The notes: generated by a model from the letters alone, not told the origin. Numbered from the stretch's first letter, positions 46,432-55,811 are shown. The stretch: 64,000 bases of DNA from Planococcus wigleyi (GCF_014836985.1 NZ_JACSPU010000003.1:248001-312000); one strand, 5' to 3'. A program made the numbers and translations.

Positions 46432-47855
46432 AAATCATTATGGCAGCAGCAGAATGCGCACCTTTCGCAAAAGCTGGTGGACTGGCGGATGTGATGGGAG
46501 CATTGCCGAAAGAACTCAGCAGATTAGGCCATGAAATCATGGTCGTCATCCCCAAATACAGTTTGATTGCCGAAGAATACACCGCAGAATTCGTTTTGAA
46601 GGAATCGGTTGAATTCAGTTTCAAGGGGCATCAAAAGACTTTTGGCGTTTTTCAATATGATCAGGCCGGAGTGGAATTTCTGTTCGTGGAAAATGATAGC
46701 TACTTCAAAAGAGATCAGATTTATGGACAGCCAGACGATGCCGAGCGCTATGCTTTTTTCAACCGGGCCGTACTGGAAATCGTTCAGCGCGAACAGCAGC
46801 CACCGGATTTAATTCATGTTCATGACTGGCATACCGCCACCATTCCATTTTTATTGAAGGAAGATCCGCGGTACGCGTCCGTCCAAGCAGCAAAGACTGT
46901 GTTGACGATCCACAATCTGCAATTTCAGGGGAAGCTCTCCAAACAGACATTCCTGGAGAATTTTGAGATGGATGAGCGCTATTTTGATGAAGGAGCAGTG
47001 TCGTGGGAAGGTGACTTCAATGCCTTAAAAACGGGGATTTCCTATGTAGACAAAGTGACGACGGTCAGCCCAACGTACCGGAATGAAATCTTGACGGAGT
47101 TTTATGGCGAGAAGCTCCATACTTTCCTACAGGAAAAAGAGCAGGACTTAATCGGTATTTTGAATGGCATCGATACCGAGGTCTACAACCCTGCAACGGA
47201 CCTTGCCATTGAACGGGAGTTTGATGTCATGAACCTTGAAGAAAAGCAGGTCAACAAACGGGCAGTCCAGTTGAAGGCAGGTCTTCCGGAACGCGGAGAC
47301 ATACCTTTATTGACGATGATTTCCAGGCTTGCAGGACAAAAAGGAATTGATGTTCTGCAAGAGGTGCTTCCTTCTTTATTGGCGGAACAGGAAGTTCAAT
47401 TTGTATTGCTAGGTTCAGGCGAAGAAAAGTACGAACAGTTTTTCAAGAAACTGGCGGCTGATTTTCCCACTAAAGTTTATGTCCATGTCGGTTTTGATGA
47501 AGCGTTCGCCCATTTGTTGTATGCCGGGGCCGACATCTTTTTGATGCCTTCTCATTTTGAACCTTGTGGCTTGAGCCAGTTGATATCGATGCGTTATGGA
47601 ACTGTTCCTGTGGCCAACAAAACCGGGGGGTTGAAAGATACGGTTATTGAATACGATGAAAGCTTGAAGAGCGGAAATGGGTTCTTAAGCGACTTTCAAC
47701 AGGATGAGCCCTATGATGTAGCCTTGAACCGCTGCCTATCTTTTTATCAGCAGCCAGAGCATTGGGAAGCCATCAAAAAAAATGGGATGGAAGGCGATTA
47801 TTCCTGGTCGCGATCTGCGGCGGAATACGCTAAACTTTACGAAAGGCTAATCTAA
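46428..47855 (+). CDS. glgA: Glycogen synthase
   Basis: 475 aa GT5 enzyme that adds glucose from ADP-glucose to glycogen. N-terminal KAGGLADVMGALPKELSRLG is the K-x-G-G-L motif binding ADP. HVHDWHTATIPFLL and TIHNLQFQGKLSK follow. The catalytic Glu and second binding motif lie in LMPSHFEPCGLSQLISMRYG then GGLKDTV. ATG overlaps the glgD stop by four bases. Confidence 0.97.
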   Translation: MKIIMAAAECAPFAKAGGLADVMGALPKELSRLGHEIMVVIPKYSLIAEEYTAEFVLKESVEFSFKGHQKTFGVFQYDQAGVEFLFVENDSYFKRDQIYGQPDDAERYAFFNRAVLEIVQREQQPPDLIHVHDWHTATIPFLLKEDPRYASVQAAKTVLTIHNLQFQGKLSKQTFLENFEMDERYFDEGAVSWEGDFNALKTGISYVDKVTTVSPTYRNEILTEFYGEKLHTFLQEKEQDLIGILNGIDTEVYNPATDLAIEREFDVMNLEEKQVNKRAVQLKAGLPERGDIPLLTMISRLAGQKGIDVLQEVLPSLLAEQEVQFVLLGSGEEKYEQFFKKLAADFPTKVYVHVGFDEAFAHLLYAGADIFLMPSHFEPCGLSQLISMRYGTVPVANKTGGLKDTVIEYDESLKSGNGFLSDFQQDEPYDVALNRCLSFYQQPEHWEAIKKNGMEGDYSWSRSAAEYAKLYERLI

Positions 47856-47870
47856 AGGGGCGTGCCAATT

Positions 47871-50258
47871 ATGTTTTCTTCCAAAGAAGAGTTTAAACAA
47901 AGCTTTGTCACTCGCATGGAACACAAGGGACTGGAAAAGACTTCGGAACTGGCCTACGAAACACTTTGGGAAATGATGCAGGAATGGATACAGGAACGGT
48001 GGAACCGGACTAGCCAATTGTACAAAGAGAATGGCGAAAAGCAGCTGTATTATTTCTCTATTGAATTTCTGATCGGACGAGTCTTAGGGCAAAACCTCAT
48101 TAATGCCGATCATTACAATCTGGTCAAAGAAGGGTTGGAGGAACTCGGTTTTCAACTGTCCGAATTGGAAGAACTTGAGACGGAACCCGGACTTGGAAAT
48201 GGCGGGTTGGGAAGGTTGGCTGCCTGCTTCATGGATTCCTTGGCTTCACTTGAACTGCCGGGACATGGGTATGGACTGCGCTATAAAGGCGGTTTATTTA
48301 CCCAGCACTTTGTTGATGGCTACCAAACTGAGCAGCCCACTCAGTGGATACAGGAAGAAAACAATGTCGACATTCGGCGCGAGGAATTGGCAGTGGACAT
48401 CCCTTATTATGGAGATCCCCAATTAGTCATGGGACTGGATGGCTTAAAAGTGAAAGTGGAGGATGCGGAATGGGTCAAGGCCGTGCCTTATGACCTTCCT
48501 GTAGTTGGGGCAAATGGAGGCACCGTCAATACACTTCGTCTATGGCAGGCGGAAGTGTCGGATCGGCCATTTCCTGGGAATAAAGATTACGCAGTCTATC
48601 AAAGCGAAACGGCTAAAATCACTGACCGGCTGTATCCCGAGGATTCTTTGGATGCTGGAAAGATTCTTCGCCTCAAACAGCAGTATTTTCTTTGCAGTGC
48701 ATCGCTCCAAAACATTTTGAACTATCGCAATTTTGCTGTAGAGACACTTCCGGACAATGTCGCCATCCAAATCAATGATACCCATCCGGCACTGGCCATT
48801 CCGGAATTGATGCGTCTTCTGGTTGACGAGCATGCCTTGAGTTGGGAAGAGGCCTGGGGTATTACGACACGCACTATTTCCTATACCAATCATACAATTC
48901 TGGAAGAAGCCATGGAGAAATGGGACAGCCGATTGATTCAATCTTTGCTGCCCCGAATTTACTCCATCATCGAAGAAATTGACCGGCGCTTCAAAGAAAG
49001 CTTAGAACAGCAGACAATGGATGAAGAATCCTTCCATAAACTTTCCATCATCGAAAACGGAGTCATTAAAATGGCAGTGCTGGCGGTAGTGGGAAGCTAT
49101 AAAGTGAATGGCGTGGCAAAATTGCATACGGAAATTTTGAAGAAGCGTGAAATGAAAGAGCTGAATGAGCAATTCCCCGACAAGTTCCATAACAAAACCA
49201 ATGGCATTACACATCGCCGGTGGTTGCTCAAAGCGAACCGGGAGTTGTCCGGATTGATTTCGGAAACGATTGGGACGCAATGGATCAAAGAGCCTGAGCG
49301 ATTGAAAGAATTACATTATTTTGCTCAAAATCATTCTTTTCTTCAAGAATTTCAAGCAATCAAAAGCTTGAAAAAAGACCATTTGATCCATCATCTCCAA
49401 CGCGATCAGAATGTCATTGTGGATCCGGATTCTATTTTTGATATTCACATCAAACGATTCCATGGCTATAAACGCCAATTGATGAATATACTTCATATCC
49501 AGATGCTGTATGACCGGATCAAACGGGATTCAACTTATCGTCCCTATCCGCGCACCTTCTTTTTTGGAGGAAAAGCGGCGCCAAGTTATCATTTTGCAAA
49601 GCAAGTCATCAAGATGATCAATACAGTTGCTGCGAAAGTAAACAGTGATCCTTTGGTGAGGAAACACCTCCATATCGTTTTTGTTGAGAACTACAACGTC
49701 ACGCAAGCGGAATACCTGATACCGGCAGCGGATGTCAGCGAACAAATATCGACAGCGTCTAAAGAAGCTTCGGGTACAGGGAATATGAAGCTCATGATGA
49801 ACGGTGCCTTGACCATTGGTACCTTTGATGGCGCGAATGTCGAAATATTCGATCAGGTCGGCAAAGAAAATGCTTTTGTCTTCGGAATGCGTGCAGAACA
49901 GGTGATGGAATATGAAAAAGAACAATCCTACAATCCGAAAGACATCATCGAAGCCGATCCGGAAATAGCCCAATTGATGGAAGAGTTGGTTAAAGGGGAA
50001 TGGACAGAAGGAAAAACGAATGTTGACTTTATTGTAGAGCAGCTGTTGGAAGACGGGGATCCGTATTTCGTATTAAAGGACATCCGCAGCTATTCCAAAG
50101 CGCATGAGCAATTATTGGAGGTTTATGCCCAACCGGAAAAATGGGCGGAAATGTGCGTCAAGAACATTGCGGCATCGGGTATTTTCTCGAGCGACCGCAC
50201 CATCCAGCAGTATTCAGATGATGTTTGGCATTTAACGAAGATCCCCAGTGTGCATTAG
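47871..50258 (+). CDS. glgP: Glycogen phosphorylase
   Basis: 795 aa from ATG 47871 (AAAGGGG upstream). It releases glucose-1-phosphate from glycogen with PLP as cofactor. PLP-binding Lys is in EASGTGNMKLMMNGALTIGT (Lys of GNMKLMMNG). Other motifs: EPGLGNGGLGRLAACFMDSL, NDTHPALAIPELMRLL, TNGITHRRWLL and IHIKRFHGYKRQLMNILHI. Separated from glgA by 15 bases, so the operon both makes and breaks glycogen. No allosteric N-terminal extension. Confidence 0.97.
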   Translation: MFSSKEEFKQSFVTRMEHKGLEKTSELAYETLWEMMQEWIQERWNRTSQLYKENGEKQLYYFSIEFLIGRVLGQNLINADHYNLVKEGLEELGFQLSELEELETEPGLGNGGLGRLAACFMDSLASLELPGHGYGLRYKGGLFTQHFVDGYQTEQPTQWIQEENNVDIRREELAVDIPYYGDPQLVMGLDGLKVKVEDAEWVKAVPYDLPVVGANGGTVNTLRLWQAEVSDRPFPGNKDYAVYQSETAKITDRLYPEDSLDAGKILRLKQQYFLCSASLQNILNYRNFAVETLPDNVAIQINDTHPALAIPELMRLLVDEHALSWEEAWGITTRTISYTNHTILEEAMEKWDSRLIQSLLPRIYSIIEEIDRRFKESLEQQTMDEESFHKLSIIENGVIKMAVLAVVGSYKVNGVAKLHTEILKKREMKELNEQFPDKFHNKTNGITHRRWLLKANRELSGLISETIGTQWIKEPERLKELHYFAQNHSFLQEFQAIKSLKKDHLIHHLQRDQNVIVDPDSIFDIHIKRFHGYKRQLMNILHIQMLYDRIKRDSTYRPYPRTFFFGGKAAPSYHFAKQVIKMINTVAAKVNSDPLVRKHLHIVFVENYNVTQAEYLIPAADVSEQISTASKEASGTGNMKLMMNGALTIGTFDGANVEIFDQVGKENAFVFGMRAEQVMEYEKEQSYNPKDIIEADPEIAQLMEELVKGEWTEGKTNVDFIVEQLLEDGDPYFVLKDIRSYSKAHEQLLEVYAQPEKWAEMCVKNIAASGIFSSDRTIQQYSDDVWHLTKIPSVH

Positions 50259-50277
50259 AACATGAAAGGGTGGAACT

Positions 50278-51087
50278 ATGGCTGATAAAGGGTTTGATAA
50301 TACCGATTTAAAAGATTATAAAGCCAGTGGAGCGCTGGCTGGAAAAGTGGCGATTGTCACGGGGGCAAGCAGCGGCATCGGTCAGGCTGTGGCAATTGCT
50401 TATGCCAAAGAAGGCGCAAAAGTGGTCATCGGTTACCTTGGTGACGACGAAGGCGCTCAAAAAACAATCGAGTTGATTGAGGGCTATGGAGGAAAAGCCA
50501 AAGCGCTAAGTGGCGATTTAGGGAAGTCGGAGAATTGTGACCGGTTGGTCCAATTCACATTAGCGGAATTTGGCCAAGTGGATATTCTGGTCAATAATGC
50601 CGGGTATCAGTATCCTCAGACATCTCCGCTTGATATCACAGATGAACAAATGCTGAAGACTTTTGAAATCAAGGCGTTCGCGATGTTTTATCTGACACGG
50701 GCGGCTCTTCCTCATTTGAAGAAAGGTTCACGCATCATCAACACGGCTTCGATCAATGCTTATCGGGGACATTCGGATTTGATTGATTATGCAGGGGCCA
50801 ATGGTGCGATGGTGGCGATGACACGCTCACTGGCTCGCCGGCTGGTACGCGAGGAAATTGCAGTGAATGGCATTGCCCCGGGACCGATTTGGACGCCATT
50901 GATCACCAAAACTTTTGGTGACTTAAACCCCGATGTCGGTGATGATTTTGGTGAGGACGTGCCGGCTGGACGGCCGGGACAGCCCTATGAGCTTGTGAAA
51001 GCCTATGTATTTCTGGCTGATCCCCAAAATTCCTATATGACAGGCCAATTTCTTCATATGAATGGCGGAGACTATATGTCTACTTAA
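50278..51087 (+). CDS. SDR family protein, lacks the catalytic lysine
   Basis: 269 aa, close to the YdaD/general stress protein 39 group (N-terminal extension LKDYKASGALAGKVAIVTGA before the cofactor loop GASSGIGQAVA). NNAG motif and Ser (INTASINAYRG) are present and the Tyr is at 171, but YxxxK is YAGAN: Asn at 175, codon AAT at 50800-50802. One base would restore Lys. It may be inactive or have changed chemistry. It follows glgP by 19 bases and shares the operon terminator, so it is probably co-transcribed. Role unknown; possibly stress-related. Confidence 0.82.
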   Translation: MADKGFDNTDLKDYKASGALAGKVAIVTGASSGIGQAVAIAYAKEGAKVVIGYLGDDEGAQKTIELIEGYGGKAKALSGDLGKSENCDRLVQFTLAEFGQVDILVNNAGYQYPQTSPLDITDEQMLKTFEIKAFAMFYLTRAALPHLKKGSRIINTASINAYRGHSDLIDYAGANGAMVAMTRSLARRLVREEIAVNGIAPGPIWTPLITKTFGDLNPDVGDDFGEDVPAGRPGQPYELVKAYVFLADPQNSYMTGQFLHMNGGDYMST

Positions 51088-51097
51088 TTCAACGCAT

Positions 51098-51130
51098 GCA
51101 GGGCAAGGGGAATACCTTGCCCTGCTTTTT
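51098..51130 (+). terminator. Terminator of the glycogen operon
   Basis: GCAGGGCAAGG pairs with CCTTGCCCTGC around a 6-base loop and is followed by TTTTT. Confidence 0.93.
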
Positions 51131-51180
51131 CATTTCTGTTTGCATATGGTAAAATTCACTGGAGAAAGAGGAGTGAGTTT

Positions 51181-52344
51181 TTGAAAAAGATTATATGGTC
51201 TTTATTGGCAGTCGTTGTTTTGGTATTGCTGGCAGCTTGTACTGGAGTTTCTGAGAAACCAAAAGAAGAACGCAACCATTCAGAAGCAAATCAGGAAAAT
51301 GAACTGGAAAAGATGGAAGAACCTACAGGCGTTGAAGACTCGTCCGAAAACAAAAAATCTGCTGAAGAAGTGGCATTGGAAGGATTGACGGTGCATTATA
51401 TTGACGTGGGACAAGGCGATTCCACGCTGTTGGAATTCGATGGATTTTCGATGTTGATTGACGCAGGCAACTGGAATTCCAAAGAAGCCGTTGATTACTT
51501 AAAGCAGCAGGAAATCCAGGACATTGATATCGTCGTTGGGACACATCCTGACGCAGACCATATTGGTCAATTGGCTCAGGTAATCGGAGAATTTGAAGTC
51601 GGGGAAGTATGGATGTCCGGCAACACAAGCAGTTCCAATACGTTCCTTAATGTGCTGCAGGCCATTGAAGCGAGCGGGTCGGAATACGTGGAGCCGAGAA
51701 GCGGTGATGTTTTTGATGTAGGCCCCATGCAAATTGAAGTGCTGTATCCTGATGAAATCACCGGCGCAGCAAATGAAGAATCAGTTTCCTTGAAAATGAC
51801 TTATGGGGAGATCCGGCTTGTTTTCACAGGAGATGCAGGAATTAAGCAAGAGCAGGAAATGATCGACAGCGGCATGGATCTCGATGCGGAAATCCTGCAC
51901 CTGGGACATCATGGATCCAATACGTCGACAAGCTCTGCCTTTTTGGAAGCGGTGACGCCTGAAGTGGCGATTTACAGTGCAGGTGCTGATAATTCCTACG
52001 GACATCCGCATGCAGAGGTGATTGCTGCTGTGGAAAATGCAGGCGCTAGAGTTTATGGAACCGATGTCAACGGGACCATTATTGTTGAAACAGATGGCGA
52101 GTCCTATAATGTGGAAATCCAGGAGGAAGGCGTGCCGACTGAAGGAGAAAACCGCTGCATTGATTTGAATGTCGCATCTTCCGCGGAACTACAAGAAATT
52201 TCCGGAATCGGGCAAGCTTATGCCCAGGATATTATCGATCAGCGGCCTTTTGAAAGCGTCGAAGAATTGCTGGACATTAAAGGAATCGGTCAAGGAACGC
52301 TGAGTGCTATTCAGGAGCAGGGCCTGGCATGTGTAGGAGGATGA
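51181..52344 (+). CDS. Surface-anchored ComEC-type metallo-beta-lactamase with helix-hairpin-helix tail
   Basis: 387 aa from a TTG at 51181 behind AGAGGAG. Lipoprotein signal ending LLAAC (about residue 20), acidic linker to about 65. The metallo-beta-lactamase domain of the ComEC/Rec2 type follows: IDVGQGDSTLLEFDGFSMLI, zinc motif GTHPDADHIGQLAQ, FTGDAGIKQEQEM and LGHHGSNTSTSSAF, then NSYGHPHAEVI. Residues about 325-387 are two HhH motifs (IDLNVASSAELQEISGIGQA, LLDIKGIGQGTLSAIQ), like ComEA. It therefore joins a DNA-binding and a nuclease-like module outside the membrane. Likely an extracellular nuclease for DNA uptake or nutrient use. The next gene is DUF3006, a common partner. Confidence 0.9.
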   Translation: MKKIIWSLLAVVVLVLLAACTGVSEKPKEERNHSEANQENELEKMEEPTGVEDSSENKKSAEEVALEGLTVHYIDVGQGDSTLLEFDGFSMLIDAGNWNSKEAVDYLKQQEIQDIDIVVGTHPDADHIGQLAQVIGEFEVGEVWMSGNTSSSNTFLNVLQAIEASGSEYVEPRSGDVFDVGPMQIEVLYPDEITGAANEESVSLKMTYGEIRLVFTGDAGIKQEQEMIDSGMDLDAEILHLGHHGSNTSTSSAFLEAVTPEVAIYSAGADNSYGHPHAEVIAAVENAGARVYGTDVNGTIIVETDGESYNVEIQEEGVPTEGENRCIDLNVASSAELQEISGIGQAYAQDIIDQRPFESVEELLDIKGIGQGTLSAIQEQGLACVGG

Positions 52345-52348
52345 TGAA

Positions 52349-52609
52349 ATGAAAGGGATTTTGGATAGAATCGAAGGCGGCAGACATGCAGTCATATTGG
52401 TTGAAGAAGAAGGGGTCGAACTGGTCTTGCCTGCCAATCTCCTGCCTGAAGGAAGCCAAGTCAATTCCTGGTTTACCATCGATGCGGAAAATGGCCAATT
52501 GGCTGTCACGTTGGACGAGGAAACATCCAACGCCAAGAGTGTACAAGCTGAAGAGCTGATGACAAGGCTCCGGACGAAGAAAAAAGGAAGCCGTTTCAAG
52601 CGGAATTGA
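52349..52609 (+). CDS. DUF3006 protein
   Basis: 86 aa. Short beta-barrel-like protein starting MKGILDRIEGGRHAVILVEE with LVLPANLLPEGSQVNSW, matching DUF3006. It is 4 bases from the MBL gene and is often found next to ComEC-type MBL lipoproteins in Bacillales. C-terminus is basic (RLRTKKKGSRFKRN). Function unknown. No signal peptide, so unlike its partner it is cytoplasmic. Confidence 0.85.
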   Translation: MKGILDRIEGGRHAVILVEEEGVELVLPANLLPEGSQVNSWFTIDAENGQLAVTLDEETSNAKSVQAEELMTRLRTKKKGSRFKRN

Positions 52610-52610
52610 A

Positions 52611-52647
52611 AAGAAGCCCGTGGCCTGTATAGGGTTACGGGCTTCTT
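52611..52647. terminator. Terminator between DUF3006 and the convergent YkvR-like gene
   Basis: GAAGCCCGTGGCC pairs with GGGTTACGGGCTTC (imperfect inner part). The short flanking A/T runs make it usable from both sides. Confidence 0.8.
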
Positions 52648-52654
52648 CGTATGT

Positions 52655-52954
52655 TTAGACCTGTTCAATCAATTCCAAATAATAATCGGCTACTTGCCCG
52701 GGTTTGTATAAATCAGTGATGGACGTTGAATAATTGGCGATGGATGCATCAAACTCCAATTTTTGCTCAGGAACACGAATTCGGAAATTCATTTCATAGA
52801 GCAGTACAGCGATGTCATGATATTCTTCGCTGGTCACTTTGAAATCAAAGCTGATTTTTCTTTTTTGCTGTTGGGAACTGGTATCTTCGACTGTTTCTTC
52901 TTTAAAGTTGTATGCGTTGATTTGTGTATCATTGATCCAAACGGTGGTTTCCAT
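52655..52954 (-). CDS. DUF3219 protein (YkvR-like)
   Basis: 99 aa. VWINDTQINAYNFKEETVED, then KISFDFKVTSEEYHDIAVLL and IANYSTSITDLYKPGQVADY, matching Bacillus YkvR closely. Small beta-rich cytoplasmic protein with unknown function. It lies 3 bases after the broken acyl-CoA dehydrogenase and reads in the same direction, so it depends on that transcript or on an internal promoter. Confidence 0.85.
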   Translation of the reverse strand: METTVWINDTQINAYNFKEETVEDTSSQQQKRKISFDFKVTSEEYHDIAVLLYEMNFRIRVPEQKLEFDASIANYSTSITDLYKPGQVADYYLELIEQV

Positions 52955-52957
52955 ACT

Positions 52958-54121
52958 TTATTTCACCTCTGATTTTGATGGTTGAGTAAAACTTTTGATT
53001 GCTTGTACAGCCAATTGGCCCTTGACCATATCCTCCATTGGCGGATTGTAAAGCCCTGCACGGACGTTTAGGTAATGGCGGTGCATTGGATTGTCTTCTG
53101 AAAGGGCGCGGGACCCGACGATTTTCATCGCTTTGTCCACGATGCCCATGGCTGCCTGGGTAACAGCAATTTTCGTGATATTCAAAGCTTCATCCATCTC
53201 CCCCTTATTGCGGGCAAGGCCATAGCGTTCTGCTGTGCCGTATAACAGATGGCGGGCAGTTGATAGTTCAAGCTCCATTTCACCGATAGTCTGCTGAATG
53301 GCAGGCGTTTCTGCAATGGGTTTGCCGAGAGACGCAGGTGTGTAATTGGCTGCAAATTCAACCGCGTAGGCTCTTGCTGCAGCGGCAATTCCAATATAGC
53401 AGGCTGGAATATGGAGCAGCTAACCTTTGGCAGCAGCCATGCCAGCGGATTTCAGGATATAGGATTTGGGAATCCGGACATCGTTAAGGACCAATGTATG
53501 GCTTGCTGTACCCCGCATCGCCAGCATGTCCCAAGTTTCATCGATCGATACTCCTTCAGCATGGCGAGGAATGATAACAGTGATGACTTCATCATTTTCC
53601 GCAGCAGCCGTCACAAAAATATAATCGAGTGCAGGTGCCATGGAAGTATAGGTTTTTTCTCCGTTAATAATATAATGGTCTCCGTCGGACACGGCGGAAG
53701 TGCGCGGCAAAGCGCCACGGGCAGGGCTGCCGGCATTCGCTTCTGTAGCGGCAGTGTTGATGAGAGCACCTTTTGCGATTTCAGCCATCAGCCATTCTGC
53801 TGATTTTGTGTGCCAATGACGGTTTTCTGCATACTCGAGAACGATTCCAACATGCCAGCCGATGGAAAGAGCGGTCGCTCCTGAACCTTCCGCTATGGTT
53901 TCCTGTGCCAGTACATATTCGTATAATCCAAAACCCTGGCCGCCAAATTCCTTCGGCAAGGTCAAGTTATGATAATTCATTTTTTTCAGGTCTTTGATGT
54001 TTTCAAAAGGGAAGGAGCCGCGTGCATCCAGCTCCGGCTCACGCGCCTGAAAAACGGGCTGAAGGGCACGGAGTTGATCGACTAATGCTTGCTGTTCAGG
54101 TGTTTTGATAAATTGATTCAT
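52958..54121 (-). pseudogene. Acyl-CoA dehydrogenase (YdbM-like) interrupted by an amber codon
   Basis: An in-frame TAG at 53422-53420 (codon 234 of 388) splits an otherwise intact gene. ATG 54121 lies behind GGAG. The first part is standard: GYEYVLAQE-like GLYEYVLAQETIAEGSGAT, AATEANAGSPARGA, INGEKTYTSMAPALDYIFVT and WDMLAMRGTASHTLVLNDV. After the stop the same frame continues LLHIPACYIGIAAAARAYAV, later ETPAIQQTIGEMELEL and KIVGSRALSEDNPMHRHYLN. TGG to TAG (Trp to stop) is the simplest explanation. Either a real null allele, or an error. The catalytic residue pattern could not be checked further. Confidence 0.85.
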
Positions 54122-54144
54122 AAATAAGACTCCTTCTTCTTTTG

Positions 54145-54436
54145 TTATCGGGTTGCGGCGCCCAGTTGCATCGGGTGCCTCCGCATTTCTTTGTCCAGAC
54201 TCCAGCGGCCAGATTCTCGGGATCATAAGTCAACCCAGCTGTGCGGCAAAGAACGCCACCCTGCTGATCTGCCTTATGCCTGTCGAATCTAGACGGCCGC
54301 TTCCGCATTTCTTTGTCCAGTTGCGGCGCCCAGCTCCTCGGGGTCTTAAGTCAGCCCAGCCCAGCGGCACAGATACGCCGCAAGACTGATCTGCCTTAAG
54401 CCTGTCGGAGCTCCATGAACGCCTCCACATTTCCTT
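54145..54436. repeat. GC-rich intergenic repeat, two tandem units plus a fragment
   Basis: Two units of about 122 bp follow each other. CCGCATTTCTTTGTCCAG occurs exactly at 54181-54198 and 54303-54320, and blocks such as CTGATCTGCCTTA, GCCTGTCG and CGGG(A/G)TC(A/T)TAAGTCA recur at the same spacing. A fragment of a further unit (GTTGCGGCGCCCAG) lies at about 54152. This looks like the GTCCAG...GCCTGTCG family of intergenic repeats that is widespread in Bacillales. Open frames inside it are not genes. The GC content is clearly above the flanks. Confidence 0.75.
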
Positions 54437-54451
54437 TATTCACCGTACCAT

Positions 54452-54493
54452 AAAAAAGCCGCCAAAGCTGTGTTGCATGCTTTGGCGGCTTGG
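54452..54493 (-). terminator. Terminator of the YkvI-like gene
   Basis: AAGCCGCCAAAGC (to 54468) pairs with GCTTTGGCGGCTT (54479-54491); on the minus strand it is followed by TTTT. Confidence 0.92.
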
Positions 54494-54496
54494 GTG

Positions 54497-55555
54497 TTAC
54501 GGGCGGTTCAATTTTTTATGCGGTTTTCGGATGTCGGCCACGATTAAGGCTATAACGAGGACCAGTCCAAGGTAACCGACAATCGGATAAAACAGTCTGA
54601 CAAGTTCGGTGAAACCGACAAAACTTAAGATATAAGCGACAATCCCAACGATGATAACGAAAATACGGAATTTTGCTGTACCCATCACGACAAAACGCGC
54701 TGAGAATGAAAACAGCATACTGACTGCCGTATTGTAAATCATCCCGAAGAGAATAAATGACATAAAGACACCGAGAACCGGTGAAATGTCATCGGCGATT
54801 TGCAGCAATGGCATTTCTGCGCTGCCGACTACGTCCACTTTGGAGAAAATCGCCAAATGGCTCAGGATAATCAACGCTCCGAGAATAAGGCCGCCGATCA
54901 ACCCGCCGCGTGCTGCGATTTTTTCGTCCTTTTCTGTTCCACCCATGACGATGGCCATTGAAGCGCCAACGGCAATATTAAATGACACATAATTGATGGC
55001 GGATCGGAACCAGTTCGGCAATGCTGAAACTTGCTCTTTCGCAATTTCATCCAGTGACGCAAAGCTGGCATCCATCGTCATCAGGCTGTAAACAGACAAG
55101 CCGATAACGGCGATAATCAGAAATGGCGTGATGCTGCCAATGATGGCAATGACTTTTTTGACGTTCAGCATAATGGTCAAAACGACCAGAACGGCCATGA
55201 CTGTACTGCCCAATGGGGCCGGCAATCCAAATTGCTGGGAGAAAATAGAGCCTGCTCCTGCAATCATGACAACACCTACTCCGAACAATGTCAGAATGAT
55301 GATGTAATCGATGATGGTACCGACGATTCTTCCGCTGATGCCAAAAATGGCTTCTTTATGCGATGTAGTTTTCATTCGGCTGCCGAGTCTTGTTAAACTC
55401 ATCCCCAAATATGCAAACAATGCTGTGGAAAGGATGGCGGCAACAGTCCCCATATAGCCGAAGCTTGTAAAATACTGAAGAATTTCCTGTCCGGAAGCAA
55501 ATCCGGCCCCCACAATGATGCCGACAAAGGCACTCCCCATTTTTAAACTTTTCAT
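54497..55555 (-). CDS. YkvI-family membrane transporter
   Basis: 352 aa with about 10 membrane segments. KMGSAFVGIIVGAGFASGQE at the N-terminus is the helix-1 motif of the LeuT-like APC fold, with the GFASGQE break in YkvI. VSFNIAVGASMAIVMGGTEK and FGMIYNTAVSMLFSF are other family features. Probably a secondary amino-acid or related transporter; the substrate is unknown. GGGGGAG precedes the ATG. Single gene. Confidence 0.88.
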   Translation of the reverse strand: MKSLKMGSAFVGIIVGAGFASGQEILQYFTSFGYMGTVAAILSTALFAYLGMSLTRLGSRMKTTSHKEAIFGISGRIVGTIIDYIIILTLFGVGVVMIAGAGSIFSQQFGLPAPLGSTVMAVLVVLTIMLNVKKVIAIIGSITPFLIIAVIGLSVYSLMTMDASFASLDEIAKEQVSALPNWFRSAINYVSFNIAVGASMAIVMGGTEKDEKIAARGGLIGGLILGALIILSHLAIFSKVDVVGSAEMPLLQIADDISPVLGVFMSFILFGMIYNTAVSMLFSFSARFVVMGTAKFRIFVIIVGIVAYILSFVGFTELVRLFYPIVGYLGLVLVIALIVADIRKPHKKLNRP

Positions 55556-55767
55556 GGTGCTCCCCCTTGGTGCAAACTGTCGCGCTAGTAAGTTTTTTAA
55601 AAATTAAAAATCCCTATCTAAATATAGCAAAAATAGCATTGACACTCAATGGAAAGTAAGAACGAACTCTATAGTTCACTCTATATACCTATAAGTAGAC
55701 TTGGGTAAAAATAACATAAGGGGATAACAAAAATTTAAATTGCTCTATTCGATATAATAATTCGCAT

Positions 55768-55801
55768 AAAAAAAGCATCACCGATTGCTTCGGTGATGCT
55801 T
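55768..55801 (-). terminator. Terminator of the YflT-like gene
   Basis: AAGCATCACCGA pairs with TCGGTGATGCTT around TTGCT; an A-run precedes it on the plus strand, i.e. T-run on the minus strand. Confidence 0.9.
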
Positions 55802-55811
55802 AGGAGATGGC

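Noticed and set aside
54153..54430. Open frames within the GC-rich repeat
   Set aside because: They follow the repeat units, not codon logic, and have no homologous appearance or start signals.
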